Assembly: GCA_030843315.1 (NCBI GenBank) | Contig: JAUUPT010000004.1 | Coordinates: forward strand, 26,982 to 90,981 | From: Bacteroidaceae bacterium | GTDB lineage: Bacteria; Bacteroidota; Bacteroidia; Bacteroidales; Bacteroidaceae | Length of the DNA: 64,000 nt | Direction: 5' to 3' | Part shown: positions 1-7,929 of the stretch, in pieces | How the letters are laid out: each line of letters begins with the position of its first letter | Numbering within the stretch: the first letter of the stretch is position 1 | Notes under the pieces: generated by a model | What the model was told of the DNA's origin: nothing | What the model saw: only the letters and a program-made list of their open reading frames with translations | Databases searched by the model: none | Position numbers and translations under genes: made by a program

Positions 1-402
1 TATTATTTATTTAAGTTGTCTCCGAGTTTTTATACAAATCTCTATATGTCCCGTCCTCAAGCCCTATTGGGAGGGCAGAATTCATTTTGGGAATATTCAA
101 TATTGAGTGACAAGTACCTCGAAGAGAATGTAGTGGACTTTCTGGTGGACGATGGAGAAAACCCTTTGGGATATCCTCCCGGATGGGATTATCCCAGTTC
201 TGATTCTTTGTATGTATGGGCACAGACTATCTCCGAGAGCTGTTATGATGTTTTCGATCAGATGATACGCCAATTTCGTGCAGACGGAGGTGCCTATACA
301 CCGGCTCCGTCGTCCGTGACAGGCAACATAAGTGGTGGGGCCTATGGGTGCTTCCGCGTGAGTGCAGTCTCCGTAAAAGGAATTGCCACAAAGGAAGAAT
401 AA
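1..402 (+). CDS. DUF4249 family protein, C-terminal part (cut by window edge)
   Basis: The frame is open from the first base and stops at 400-402, so only the last ~133 residues are seen and the true start lies outside the window. The ending (SNISGG-like segment, here GNISGGAYGCFRVSAVSVKG) resembles the C-terminus of DUF4249 proteins. These are Bacteroidetes surface lipoproteins of unknown function that are usually encoded beside a TonB-dependent receptor. That arrangement holds here: a receptor gene starts 35 bases downstream on the same strand, so the two are probably co-transcribed and form an uptake pair. The family call rests on this short tail plus the context. The lipoprotein signal cannot be checked. 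Confidence 0.7.
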   Translation, partial: YYLFKLSPSFYTNLYMSRPQALLGGQNSFWEYSILSDKYLEENVVDFLVDDGENPLGYPPGWDYPSSDSLYVWAQTISESCYDVFDQMIRQFRADGGAYTPAPSSVTGNISGGAYGCFRVSAVSVKGIATKEE

Positions 403-437
403 TGTTTTCTTTTGATTCAGTAAGACTATAAAACCGA

Positions 438-2669
438 ATGAAGCAATTACTTATTTATATCTGTATTCTATTGGGGGGATGGCAAGTTGCCACCGCGCAG
501 CAAGTTGTGGTGCGCGGGCGTGTGACGGATGCCAAGACGGGGGAGATTCTGCCGGATGCCAATGTGCTGGAAAGGAAATCGGGAACGGGAATGGCTACAA
601 ATACCTATGGGCTTTATTCCGTTTCGCTCCCTCGCGGAAGGTGTGTATTGCAATGCTCCATGCTGGGATATGTTACCTGGAAAGATGCACTCACTTTGAC
701 GGGCAACACAGTGGTGGACATTGCTTTGCAACCCGACGAATACCTGCTGAAAGGCATCGAGGTAGTGGGGAACCGCAAGCATAGCGGGCAATTTTCGTTA
801 GAAGCAAAAGAGATGCAAGCCCTGCCCGCAGTGGGTGGAGAGCCCGATTTGATGAAGTCCCTGCAACTCTTGCCGGGTGTGCAGAGCGGCAATGAGGGCG
901 CCAACAACATCTCGGTGCGTGGAGGAAGCCAATGGGGAAACCTGGTGCTGCTGGATGAAGCGGTAGTTTATAATCCCAGCCATGTGCTGTCTTTCTTTTC
1001 GGTGTTCAACAATGACGCTATCCGTGAAGTAAACCTGTATAAATCCTTTTTCCCGTTGAAGTATGGCGGGCGCTCTTCTTCCGTGATAGACGTGCGCATG
1101 CGCGAAGGCAACAGCAAGGAGAATGAGCGGAGTGCGAGCCTGGGATTGATATCCTCGAAACTACTGCTGGAAGGACCGCTGAAAAAGGAGGAAAGCTCTT
1201 ACCTGGTTTCCGGCAGATTCGGATATCCCGGAGTGGTGGCGGGGCTGCTGGGAAGTGAACTGGCATCGAAGCCGCAGATGTGGTTCTACGACGTCAATGC
1301 CAAAGTAAACGGAACGCTGAACGACCGCAACCGGATATTCTTTTCGCTCTATAGCGGAGGAGACCATACGGTGTTCAACAAGCTGGTGAGGGGCTACGGC
1401 ATGGATTGGGGAAACGCCACAGCCACGGTGCGTTGGAATCATATACTGAATGACAAAACGAATGTGAATACAAGCGCCGTCTTCAGTAACTATTATTATA
1501 AATATAAGTCGCTGTCGGACGGATTGAGGTACGTGTGGAAATCGAATATGCAGTCCTACCAACTAAAATCGGACTGGGAGCGGTATCAAAACAACCTGTT
1601 GACTCTGAAGGGTGGTATGAATCTGCACTACTTTACCACGATGCCCGGTGCCGTTGGCAAAGCAGGCGAGGACTCTAACATCATCCCTTCGCAGTTGCCG
1701 CGGAAAAGCCTGTGGGACGCGGCGCTCTATGCAGAAGCCAATTATAAATTCATGCCCCGCTTTCAGCTGACTGCCGGTCTCAGGCTGTCGATGCTCCATG
1801 CCCCGGCCTCTTCTTACTACGCCGCCAAAACATTTGTAGTGCCCGAACCCCGCGCCGAGCTATCCTTTGCGCCCAACGCGTCGCATCGCTTCTCTGCCTC
1901 TTACACACAGGCAGCGCAAAGCATACACATGCTCACCACCTCTTCGGTAGGCATCCCCTCGGATATGTGGATGCCTGCCAACGCATTGCTGAAGCCATCC
2001 GTGATGCGCCAACTGGCGCTGGGCTACGAGTATAACTTCCCCGACCGGGAATACACCCTCTCGGTAGAAGCATACGCCCGCAGAACGAGCCATGTAGTAG
2101 ATTACCGGAAGAATGCCGACATTTTCCAGAACGACCGTATAGAGAATGAAGTGGAAACCGGCTCTGCCAAAGGTTACGGGCTGGAGCTTTATCTGTCCCG
2201 CAACCGGGGACCTGTGACCGGATGGCTCAGTTATACCCACTCGTGGGCGCGCAACCGGATAGGGGGAGAGGAATACAGACCGGTATATGACCGCCCTCAT
2301 AGCTTGAAGTTGTTTGTGAATTGGGAGATCGATAAGCACTGGTCTTTGTCGTCCACCTTTTCCTATGCTTCGGGCATGAACCTGACGCTTCCGATAGGGA
2401 AGTATAACTCGGAAGGGGTACTGGTTTACATTTACTCAAAACGTAACGGATACCGTGCTCCGGCTTTCCACCAACTGGATTTTGCCGCCACTTGGCGCAT
2501 CAGGCAAGGCCGTAGTCTGAGCCTTTCCATCATCAATGCCTACAGCCGGAAGAACGTCTTTTCCATTTACGCCGGGCGGCAGGGACATTTTTCCGTTGGC
2601 AACGGCCGCGTCTATAAGCTGTATCTCTACGGCATTGTCCCCTCTATTACTTACTCATTTAAATTCTGA
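438..2669 (+). CDS. TonB-dependent outer-membrane receptor with carboxypeptidase-regulatory-like N-domain
   Basis: A 743-residue protein with a cleavable signal peptide (hydrophobic to about residue 20, ending VATAQ). Residues ~25-105 form a CarboxypepD_reg-like domain (VRGRVTDAKTGEILPDANV). A plug domain follows at ~115-225 (LLPGVQSG, ISVRGGSQWGNLVLLD), and the rest is a beta-barrel ending in an aromatic residue (ITYSFKF). It is shorter than SusC proteins (~1000 residues), and its partner upstream is a DUF4249 gene rather than SusD. This suggests uptake of a ligand other than a standard PUL glycan, but the substrate is unknown. It converges on the S24 regulator gene with a 14-base gap. Confidence 0.9.
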   Translation: MKQLLIYICILLGGWQVATAQQVVVRGRVTDAKTGEILPDANVLERKSGTGMATNTYGLYSVSLPRGRCVLQCSMLGYVTWKDALTLTGNTVVDIALQPDEYLLKGIEVVGNRKHSGQFSLEAKEMQALPAVGGEPDLMKSLQLLPGVQSGNEGANNISVRGGSQWGNLVLLDEAVVYNPSHVLSFFSVFNNDAIREVNLYKSFFPLKYGGRSSSVIDVRMREGNSKENERSASLGLISSKLLLEGPLKKEESSYLVSGRFGYPGVVAGLLGSELASKPQMWFYDVNAKVNGTLNDRNRIFFSLYSGGDHTVFNKLVRGYGMDWGNATATVRWNHILNDKTNVNTSAVFSNYYYKYKSLSDGLRYVWKSNMQSYQLKSDWERYQNNLLTLKGGMNLHYFTTMPGAVGKAGEDSNIIPSQLPRKSLWDAALYAEANYKFMPRFQLTAGLRLSMLHAPASSYYAAKTFVVPEPRAELSFAPNASHRFSASYTQAAQSIHMLTTSSVGIPSDMWMPANALLKPSVMRQLALGYEYNFPDREYTLSVEAYARRTSHVVDYRKNADIFQNDRIENEVETGSAKGYGLELYLSRNRGPVTGWLSYTHSWARNRIGGEEYRPVYDRPHSLKLFVNWEIDKHWSLSSTFSYASGMNLTLPIGKYNSEGVLVYIYSKRNGYRAPAFHQLDFAATWRIRQGRSLSLSIINAYSRKNVFSIYAGRQGHFSVGNGRVYKLYLYGIVPSITYSFKF

Positions 2670-2683
2670 TTGTCTTTTCTCCG

Positions 2684-3406
2684 TTACATCATCATATTCT
2701 TTCGGATCGAAAACTTCACAATCGCCATCGCATTGACAGATGCCAGCGGCAGCTCCATCGGGTCGTGGTGGGTGTTATAGCTCACCAGCTTGATGCAGTC
2801 CGGCTGCTCGGAGTGGTTGACGTACTTCACCGCCAGATACTCGTCGCCGCCAAGCTGGAAGGAGACGAGGTACATTTCGCCGTAGATGACGTCGGCGAAG
2901 CTCTGGATGGACTTGAAGCCCACGATGTCGCCCGACTTCAGGATGGGGTACATCGAATCGCCGTTCACATAGACGGCGCCGTCGCACCGGGGCACGTTGG
3001 GAATCGTAATCTTGCCCAGGGCGTACTGCGGGCGGTCGGCAAGGAGCGTTTTCAGGTTGGCAGCGGCGGAGATGTCGTAGAGCGTCACGCTGCGGTCGTC
3101 CACGGGGTCGGCGGTTTTCGGGTTGTGAAGTATCTCCACTTCGCCCTGTATCAGTTCGCTGTCGCAGAAGGCGGCGTGGTGCGTGGGGGTGCCCTTGCCC
3201 GTCAGCAGCCAGTTGTAGTCCACGTCGTCCAGCCGGCTCAGCAGCAGGGCGAAGTCGATGCTGTTTCGTGCCGTCCAGTTGCTCAGCGTGGAGCGTGATA
3301 TGCCCAGGAAGGCGGCAAGCTCGCTGTCTGCCTTGAATCCTTTCACCAGTTTGGCTCGCTTTATGATGTCTGCCACGCAGAACATCAGGTCTTTGTCATT
3401 CTCCAT
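2684..3406 (-). CDS. S24/LexA-like phage-type repressor (HTH plus peptidase S24 domain)
   Basis: A 240-residue protein. Residues ~12-70 look like an HTH (SELAAFLGISRSTLSNW), as in Bacteroides XRE/CI-like regulators. Residues ~125-230 match the S24 fold: the GDSMYP motif carries the candidate nucleophile serine, and the lysine in YLAVKYV is the expected general base. In this family the C-domain dimerises and may self-cleave in response to DNA damage; whether this one does is unknown. It is transcribed away from the small-protein/DUF4373/HU cassette. The gap between them contains a direct repeat over the cassette promoter, so the natural inference is that it represses that cassette. Confidence 0.85.
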   Translation of the reverse strand: MENDKDLMFCVADIIKRAKLVKGFKADSELAAFLGISRSTLSNWTARNSIDFALLLSRLDDVDYNWLLTGKGTPTHHAAFCDSELIQGEVEILHNPKTADPVDDRSVTLYDISAAANLKTLLADRPQYALGKITIPNVPRCDGAVYVNGDSMYPILKSGDIVGFKSIQSFADVIYGEMYLVSFQLGGDEYLAVKYVNHSEQPDCIKLVSYNTHHDPMELPLASVNAMAIVKFSIRKNMMM

Positions 3407-3764
3407 ATCTTCGGTTTATATCATGTGAATTTTGCAGAATTTATTAGTCTCTCATTTATATCTGATTACGCCTTTTTTAAGAATTTATTCGGTGAATCTC
3501 TTGTTTTATAAATGAAAACTGTATTATCTTTGTTGGGACAAAAGTAACTATTTGTTTTATAAACGCAAACTAAAAAGAGAAGAATTATGGAGAATACACA
3601 CATTGCTCCATCTATAGATGCCGTCTGCTGTATCTATAGATCCCGCCCGCTGCATCTATAGATGCAATACACCGGATATATGTATTTGTAAAATCGCACT
3701 CACAGCCATCTGACGGCAGGGGGCGGAAAGGATAACTATCGTACTAACTATTAACAACACTATC
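3407..3764. promoter_or_regulatory. Divergent control region: promoter, direct-repeat operator candidate and 22-bp repeat array
   Basis: This 358-base gap separates the S24 repressor from the cassette it faces. It is AT-rich near 3420-3580. A Bacteroides-type promoter reading rightward is seen as TTG at 3501-3503 and TATCTTTG at 3525-3532. A 20-bp direct repeat, TTGTTTTATAAAYGMAAACT, lies at 3501-3520 and 3552-3571, the first copy covering the promoter -33 element. Three units of a 22-bp array follow at 3602-3669. A 24-codon ATG frame at 3586-3660 runs through the array and is probably not a gene. Confidence 0.6.
3602..3669. repeat. 22-bp tandem repeat array A (ATCTATAGAT core)
   Basis: Three units are spaced exactly 22 bp apart, with the self-complementary core ATCTATAGAT at 3610, 3632 and 3654. 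The outer positions are degenerate and G+C rich (CTGCATCTATAGATGC in the best copy). The same core and period recur at 30374-30450 and 51256-51352. Confidence 0.85.
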
Positions 3765-4094
3765 ATGGAACAAATTTCAGAAAACAATCTCCGCATCTGT
3801 GGATGCTGCCACAGAGCACTCTCTATGGACCTATTTTATATCAATAAGCATACACACCTCCCGGACAATTATTGCAAAGAGTGCCGCAGGGAGTTTAGTA
3901 ATGCCCGCTATCACTGTTCACAAACTGTGGATAAATCTTGCCACTATCCGGTTATTACCAAGATATCGGATCGCACCCTTCGTATGGCTCTTATTTTTCA
4001 CGCACTGAAAGTAGTGCGTGAAAGCATACTTTCCAAACGGGAACGTCTGCGTGAAAGCGGACGCCCGGACCAATCACCAATCACTAATCGTTAA
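3765..4094 (+). CDS. Small Cys-rich (zinc-ribbon-like) protein of unknown function
   Basis: A 109-residue protein with no assigned function. Residues 12-42 hold two cysteine pairs, CGCC and CKEC, about 21 residues apart, the spacing of a zinc ribbon or treble clef (as in HNH-associated small proteins, but without catalytic residues). The C-terminal half is basic (SKRERLRESGR) and may contact nucleic acid. It is the first gene of the cassette that faces the S24 repressor, and it ends 19 bases before the DUF4373 start. The same gene order is familiar from Bacteroides genomes. The zinc binding is inferred only from the cysteines. Confidence 0.6.
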   Translation: MEQISENNLRICGCCHRALSMDLFYINKHTHLPDNYCKECRREFSNARYHCSQTVDKSCHYPVITKISDRTLRMALIFHALKVVRESILSKRERLRESGRPDQSPITNR

Positions 4095-4113
4095 TTATCA
4101 ATCACTAATCATC

Positions 4114-4938
4114 ATGTCCAGAATCAAAAAACGGGGGCTCGACTATTTCCCCTTGAACACAGACTTTATGCACGACCGCCTGGTGCGGCGCATTATGAAG
4201 CGTGAGGGCGACGGCGCTTTTGCCATCTTGCTGGGGGCGCTCTCTTGCATCTATGCCGACGAGGGCTACTACGTGCGTGCCGACGAGCTTTTCTATGAAG
4301 ACCTTTCGGCATGCCTCTACGAAAAGAGCGCCGCCGATGTGAAGCGCATCCTTGCCCTGGCTGTGGAGTACGGCATCTTTGATGCCGCCCTCTTCGGCGA
4401 ATACGGCATCCTGACTTCTGCCGAAATACAGCGGCAGTTCCTTTTCAGCACCAAGCGCCGGAAGTCTTCGGTGATAGATGCCCGCTACTGTCTGGTGGAC
4501 GAGTCGCAAGCCGGTGAAGACGTGGCAGCAGCCGGCCGTGAAGATGTAGCAATTAAGCCCGAAAATGTAACATCGGGTACACATAGCACATCACAGCATA
4601 CCACATTACAGCAGAGCGTAGCACATACCCTCCTCGATAGTTCCCCCGAAACCGGGGGCACTGTTGAAGGCGCGGCTGTGCCAGCCGCGGAGGTGGAATA
4701 TCTTCGAAAGATAGAGGCTGTGAAGCCCCCTGAGGATGGCACAAGCCGCAACCTGGACGGGTTGCTCTTCAACCTGCGCCAGTTTCATATCTCCCCCCAA
4801 GAGCAGTATGCCATTATCCTGAAAAGCAATTTCGGTGCCATCGGGCATCCGCTGTGGAAGGGGTTTTATGCCTTGCGCGAGAGTCATGGCAAGATACGTC
4901 AGCCGGGACGCTACCTGCTGAGCCTATGCAATAAGTAG
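4114..4938 (+). CDS. DUF4373 / Lin1244-Lin1753-like domain protein
   Basis: A 274-residue protein. The N-terminal ~110 residues (GLDYFPLNTDFM, DEGYYVRADELF) match the DUF4373 domain, which is related to the N-domain of phage replisome-organiser proteins. The middle (~140-190) is low-complexity and rich in Ala, Thr and Ser. The end (FHISPQEQYAIILKSNFG ... GRYLLSLC) is a second short helical segment. I chose ATG 4114; the frame is open further upstream, but that part translates repeated TTAATYATCAATCACTAAT-like sequence. By family resemblance it may bind DNA or act in replication, but no activity is established. It lies between the small Cys-rich gene and the HU-like gene. Confidence 0.8.
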   Translation: MSRIKKRGLDYFPLNTDFMHDRLVRRIMKREGDGAFAILLGALSCIYADEGYYVRADELFYEDLSACLYEKSAADVKRILALAVEYGIFDAALFGEYGILTSAEIQRQFLFSTKRRKSSVIDARYCLVDESQAGEDVAAAGREDVAIKPENVTSGTHSTSQHTTLQQSVAHTLLDSSPETGGTVEGAAVPAAEVEYLRKIEAVKPPEDGTSRNLDGLLFNLRQFHISPQEQYAIILKSNFGAIGHPLWKGFYALRESHGKIRQPGRYLLSLCNK

Positions 4939-4985
4939 TGTTTTCATAGCGTGAATAAATTCATGAAGAAAAACGGTGTTTTTGA

Positions 4986-5017
4986 TTTGCATAGTACCTG
5001 AGATGGTGTTATCTTTG
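4986..5017 (+). promoter_or_regulatory. Promoter of the HU-like/smalltalk genes
   Basis: TTTG at 4986-4989, a 20-base spacer and TATCTTTG at 5010-5017 match the Bacteroides sigma consensus (TTTG-N20-TAnnTTTG) closely. The start codon of the HU-like gene is 65 bases downstream. The pair can therefore be expressed independently of the repressor-facing promoter. Confidence 0.75.
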
Positions 5018-5082
5018 CAATGTGGTTAAGCTTAATACACGAACATAAAACATTTTATTAACTATTTTAAAACAAAACTATT

Positions 5083-5571
5083 ATGCCAGTAATTTACAAA
5101 TCATTTCAATCGGTTCTTGCCAACAAGGCAGGCAAGAAGCTTTTTTATCCCCGTGTGATATTAACGGGAAACGTGAGCACCTCCAAAGTGGCTCAGGAGA
5201 TAGCCGAACTGTCTTCGCTCTCTACCGGTGACTCAAAGAACGTTATCGACAACCTGGTGACCGTGATGACCCGCCACCTGCAATCCTCTGAAAGCGTGAC
5301 GCTGGACGGCCTGGGAACCTTCCGCCTCTCGATGAAGTCCACCATGAACGGTGTGGAGGATGCGGCAAAGGTGTCCGCCACGCAAGCTACGCTGCAAGTA
5401 CGTTTCTTGCCTGCTGCCAAGCGGCAGTTGAATGGTACTGTGGCTACCCGTTCGCTGGTGACCGGGGTGAAGTGCGTGCGCTTCGACCTTCAGGATGCTG
5501 CGGGTTCCGGCAGTGGCGACGGGAGTGGCAGCGGTAGCGATGGCGACCTGGATGAGAATCCGATGGGCTAA
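5083..5571 (+). CDS. HU-family (HU-HIG-like) DNA-binding protein with Gly/Ser/Asp tail
   Basis: A 162-residue protein. Residues ~1-125 fit the long HU-like domain of Bacteroidetes: helical ANKAGKKLFYPRV, then ESVTLDGLGTFRLSM, which corresponds to the HU strand pair. Classical HU is ~90 residues, so this is the extended HIG-type form. The last ~25 residues are a flexible Gly/Ser/Asp tail (GSGSGDGSGSGSDGDLDEN). It probably binds or bends DNA, but its target is unknown. It has its own near-consensus promoter and is followed after 64 bases by the smalltalk gene, its usual partner. Confidence 0.9.
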   Translation: MPVIYKSFQSVLANKAGKKLFYPRVILTGNVSTSKVAQEIAELSSLSTGDSKNVIDNLVTVMTRHLQSSESVTLDGLGTFRLSMKSTMNGVEDAAKVSATQATLQVRFLPAAKRQLNGTVATRSLVTGVKCVRFDLQDAAGSGSGDGSGSGSDGDLDENPMG

Positions 5572-5635
5572 GCACCGGTCCGGGGAGGGAACGGAGCCAA
5601 TCACTATTAATTATTAAACTAAAACACAAAGCATT

Positions 5636-5740
5636 ATGAAAATGACAAAAAACACCTGGAAAACAATCTTCAAGATAATTGCTGCCGTCATCACCACCAT
5701 AGGCGGGGTGCTGGGAATACAGGCGATGCCGCCCATGTAA
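5636..5740 (+). CDS. Smalltalk protein (34 residues)
   Basis: The frame ATG 5636 to TAA 5740 encodes 34 residues: a basic start MKMTKNTWKTIFK, one hydrophobic helix (IIAAVITTIGGVLGI), and a short tail. This matches the tiny smalltalk family that follows HU-like genes in Bacteroides, normally with the W-K-T-I motif seen here. The helix suggests membrane insertion. Function is unknown. In many genomes an N-acetylmuramoyl-L-alanine amidase follows; here a terminator and an unrelated gene follow instead. Confidence 0.8.
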   Translation: MKMTKNTWKTIFKIIAAVITTIGGVLGIQAMPPM

Positions 5741-5781
5741 AGGCGTCTCCTTGACATATTCTAAGAAGAGTCTATTTAATT

Positions 5782-5830
5782 GCTATCCTAACATCAGATA
5801 TCCCATATCTTGTATGTTAGGATAGCTTTT
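5782..5830 (+). terminator. Terminator after smalltalk gene
   Basis: A 13-bp perfect stem (5782-5794 pairing with 5813-5825) with an 18-base loop is followed by a T-rich run on the plus strand. The minus-strand DUF2809 gene stops inside the right arm, so the element may serve both converging transcripts. Confidence 0.75.
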
Positions 5831-6239
5831 TCTTTTTGGAAATAGTAATATCCCCAAAAGAAGGAAGGGAAAAGCAGGAATCTACAGCAGCAGATAATAC
5901 TACTCCGGCGGTGTAGCATATCATATCCGACCATAGGAAACCATGACCGAAGATGAGTGCTCCGAGAGTGGTGTTTCGTACTGTGTTTGCCCAGTCTGCC
6001 TGATATAATTGGCTGATCTCTATGCAGAAAGAAAAGAGTAGGGAGATGGCGGCGGCTTTGAGTAGGGATACCGAAGGGGCGAGGAATCGCAGTCCGAAAT
6101 AGACCATGGCGGCCCAAAGGGTATCGCCGGAGTACTCTGCAATAAACCCGGGTAACAGATCACCATACCGCCTGGAAGCAAGCCCGGCCAATATAATGAC
6201 AAAGGCGACAGCCAAATAAATCCAACGTCTGTATTTCAC
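5817..6239 (-). CDS. DUF2809 family small membrane protein
   Basis: A 140-residue protein with about four hydrophobic segments. The signature GLASRRYGDLLPGFIAEYSGD and LWAAMVYFGLRFL fits DUF2809, a VanZ-like small integral membrane family. No enzymatic role is established. It is a single gene facing the smalltalk cassette, with its stop codon inside the shared terminator. The final residues (ISKKKKLS) are encoded by the edge of that hairpin. Confidence 0.75.
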   Translation of the reverse strand: MKYRRWIYLAVAFVIILAGLASRRYGDLLPGFIAEYSGDTLWAAMVYFGLRFLAPSVSLLKAAAISLLFSFCIEISQLYQADWANTVRNTTLGALIFGHGFLWSDMICYTAGVVLSAAVDSCFSLPSFGDITISKKKKLS

Positions 6240-6393
6240 ACTGTAATATTTAAATTCAGCGCAAAATTACGAAAAATCAGTCGGTATGAGCGGGAAGGAG
6301 ACTATTTCTTTATAGCCCAATGAGGGTGTGTGTAATCTTTTTCGTACTTTTGTCAACCAAACAGCTTGAGTATAAAATAAATCATTGACAGCT

Positions 6394-7269
6394 ATGAAGA
6401 AGGTTTTCAAAGTTATTGGAATTAGTGCCTTATCACTGGTTGCACTATTAGTAGTGGCAGCAGTCGTTATCAGATTCTTTTTTAAGGATGAAGCGATTAC
6501 ATACCGGAAGAAAATTTATGTAGAGCTGCTCCGGGAAGGGAAATATGCGGCAGATACGCTGATTCTCAAACCTGTCTATTGTATGGACGATGAGCGCTTG
6601 GCAGAAGTTAAGACACGCTTCCGGCTGGATACTCTTTTTGATGGAACGGAAGATGTGTATCAGAAAGCGCTTAAAATACAGCGCTTCGTGTCCGACCACT
6701 TACTGCATGGCAACCCTCCGCAGATGCCGGAACGAAAAAATGCCATCGACTTATGGGCCTTTGCCGATACAAGCGGTTATCACCTGAACTGCCGCCACCA
6801 CTCCATTCTGATGCGGGATATGCTGATGTCCGTCGGCATTGAAGCCCGCTACATCACTTGCCTGCCGGAGGATGCAGAAGATCAGGACTGCCATGTGGTC
6901 AACGAAATCTTTTCGCCTGAACTGAATAAGTGGGTGATGATAGACTCGGACATGGACAAGGTGGTGACGGATATGCAGGGTGTGCCCCTCTCGTTGCGCG
7001 AACTGAGAGATAAGCTGATTGCCGACGAGCCTTATTTGATTAACGGACAAGAGAACAAGGGGCAACATTATGATATGTACATGGCTAAGAACAGCTATTG
7101 GTACAGCAGGCACGAAGTGAGCCGGATAGATGATGAGACAGGCGATCTCTTGGCGGGTGACCGGAAGATAGCCCTTATCCCTGCCGGGTTTGTAGTGGAG
7201 AGTGGCGGCACCCAATGGCTCTTTGAGAGCAGTATCCACACCACGAATCCCGAAGAATTTTGGAAATAG
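6394..7269 (+). CDS. Transglutaminase-like domain protein, membrane-anchored
   Basis: A 291-residue protein. It opens with an N-terminal hydrophobic anchor (residues ~4-28, VIGISALSLVALLVVAAVV). A transglutaminase-like core follows, with a plausible triad: Cys in LNCRHHS, His in CHVVNEIF and Asp in VMIDSDMD. Such Bacteroidetes proteins face the periplasm, and their cross-linking or proteolytic activity is unproven. I chose ATG 6394; an in-frame TTG sits 9 bases upstream. A TAnnTTTG element (TACTTTTG) is at 6345-6352. It appears to be a single-gene unit. Confidence 0.8.
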   Translation: MKKVFKVIGISALSLVALLVVAAVVIRFFFKDEAITYRKKIYVELLREGKYAADTLILKPVYCMDDERLAEVKTRFRLDTLFDGTEDVYQKALKIQRFVSDHLLHGNPPQMPERKNAIDLWAFADTSGYHLNCRHHSILMRDMLMSVGIEARYITCLPEDAEDQDCHVVNEIFSPELNKWVMIDSDMDKVVTDMQGVPLSLRELRDKLIADEPYLINGQENKGQHYDMYMAKNSYWYSRHEVSRIDDETGDLLAGDRKIALIPAGFVVESGGTQWLFESSIHTTNPEEFWK

Positions 7270-7302
7270 CCGTCTCTTGTTTCAAATCTCCCCGAAATCA
7301 TG

Positions 7303-7310
7303 TACCTTTG
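7303..7310 (+). promoter_or_regulatory. Promoter -7 element for the LOG-DUF4271-hemD operon
   Basis: TACCTTTG matches TAnnTTTG; TTG at 7277-7279 is a slightly distant -33 element. The first gene starts 28 bases downstream. Confidence 0.5.
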
Positions 7311-7338
7311 CAGCCATATTTATAAGGTATAGAACAAG

Positions 7339-7929
7339 ATGATGAATAAGATTACTTCCGTATGCGTGTATAGCGCGTCGAGCACCAAGATCGATTCCGC
7401 TTATACCGAGGCTGCCCGTGAGTTGGGCGCTTTGTTGGGGCAGAAACAGATCCGGTTGATAAACGGAGCCGGAAACATGGGGCTGATGGCAGCCGTGGCA
7501 GATGCGGTGCTCCAGGCAGGCGGCGAGGTGACGGGAGTTATCCCCCGCTTCATGGTGGAGCAGGGGTGGCACCACACGGGACTCACCAAACTCGTGGAAG
7601 TGGCGAACATGCACGAGCGGAAGAAGATGATGGCCGACCTGAGCGATGCCATCATTGCCCTGCCCGGTGGTTGCGGCACGCTGGAAGAACTGCTGGAAGT
7701 CATCACCTGGAAGCAGCTGGGGCTTTATCTTAACCCGATTGTAATATTGAACACCAAAGGTTACTTCGACCCTTTGCTCGATATGCTGCGCAAGGCAGTG
7801 GACGAGAACTTTATGCGGCAGCAGCACGGCGCCATCTGGCATGTGGCACAGACCCCCCGGGAGGCAGTGGAGCTGATACATACCATCCCTCTATGGGATG
7901 AATCCATCCGTAAATTCGCCGCAATATGA
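7339..7929 (+). CDS. LOG-family (TIGR00730) nucleotide 5'-monophosphate phosphoribohydrolase
   Basis: A 196-residue Rossmann-fold protein of typical LOG/YgdH-small-form length. The diagnostic PGGxGTxEE motif is present as PGGCGTLEE at ~residues 113-121, with GAGNMGLMAAV upstream. Family members hydrolyse cytokinin or purine nucleoside monophosphates to base plus ribose 5-phosphate; bacterial substrates are often AMP-like. It overlaps the next gene by four bases (ATGA), implying translational coupling with the DUF4271 gene. Confidence 0.85.
   Translation: MMNKITSVCVYSASSTKIDSAYTEAARELGALLGQKQIRLINGAGNMGLMAAVADAVLQAGGEVTGVIPRFMVEQGWHHTGLTKLVEVANMHERKKMMADLSDAIIALPGGCGTLEELLEVITWKQLGLYLNPIVILNTKGYFDPLLDMLRKAVDENFMRQQHGAIWHVAQTPREAVELIHTIPLWDESIRKFAAI

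Noticed and set aside
3586..3660. 24-codon ATG frame in the repeat array
   Set aside because: It only translates the 22-bp units and has no ribosome site of note.
5636..5740. Smalltalk frame as random short frame
   Set aside because: Rejected the doubt: position after HU, length and W-K-T-I motif fit the known family, so it is kept as a gene.
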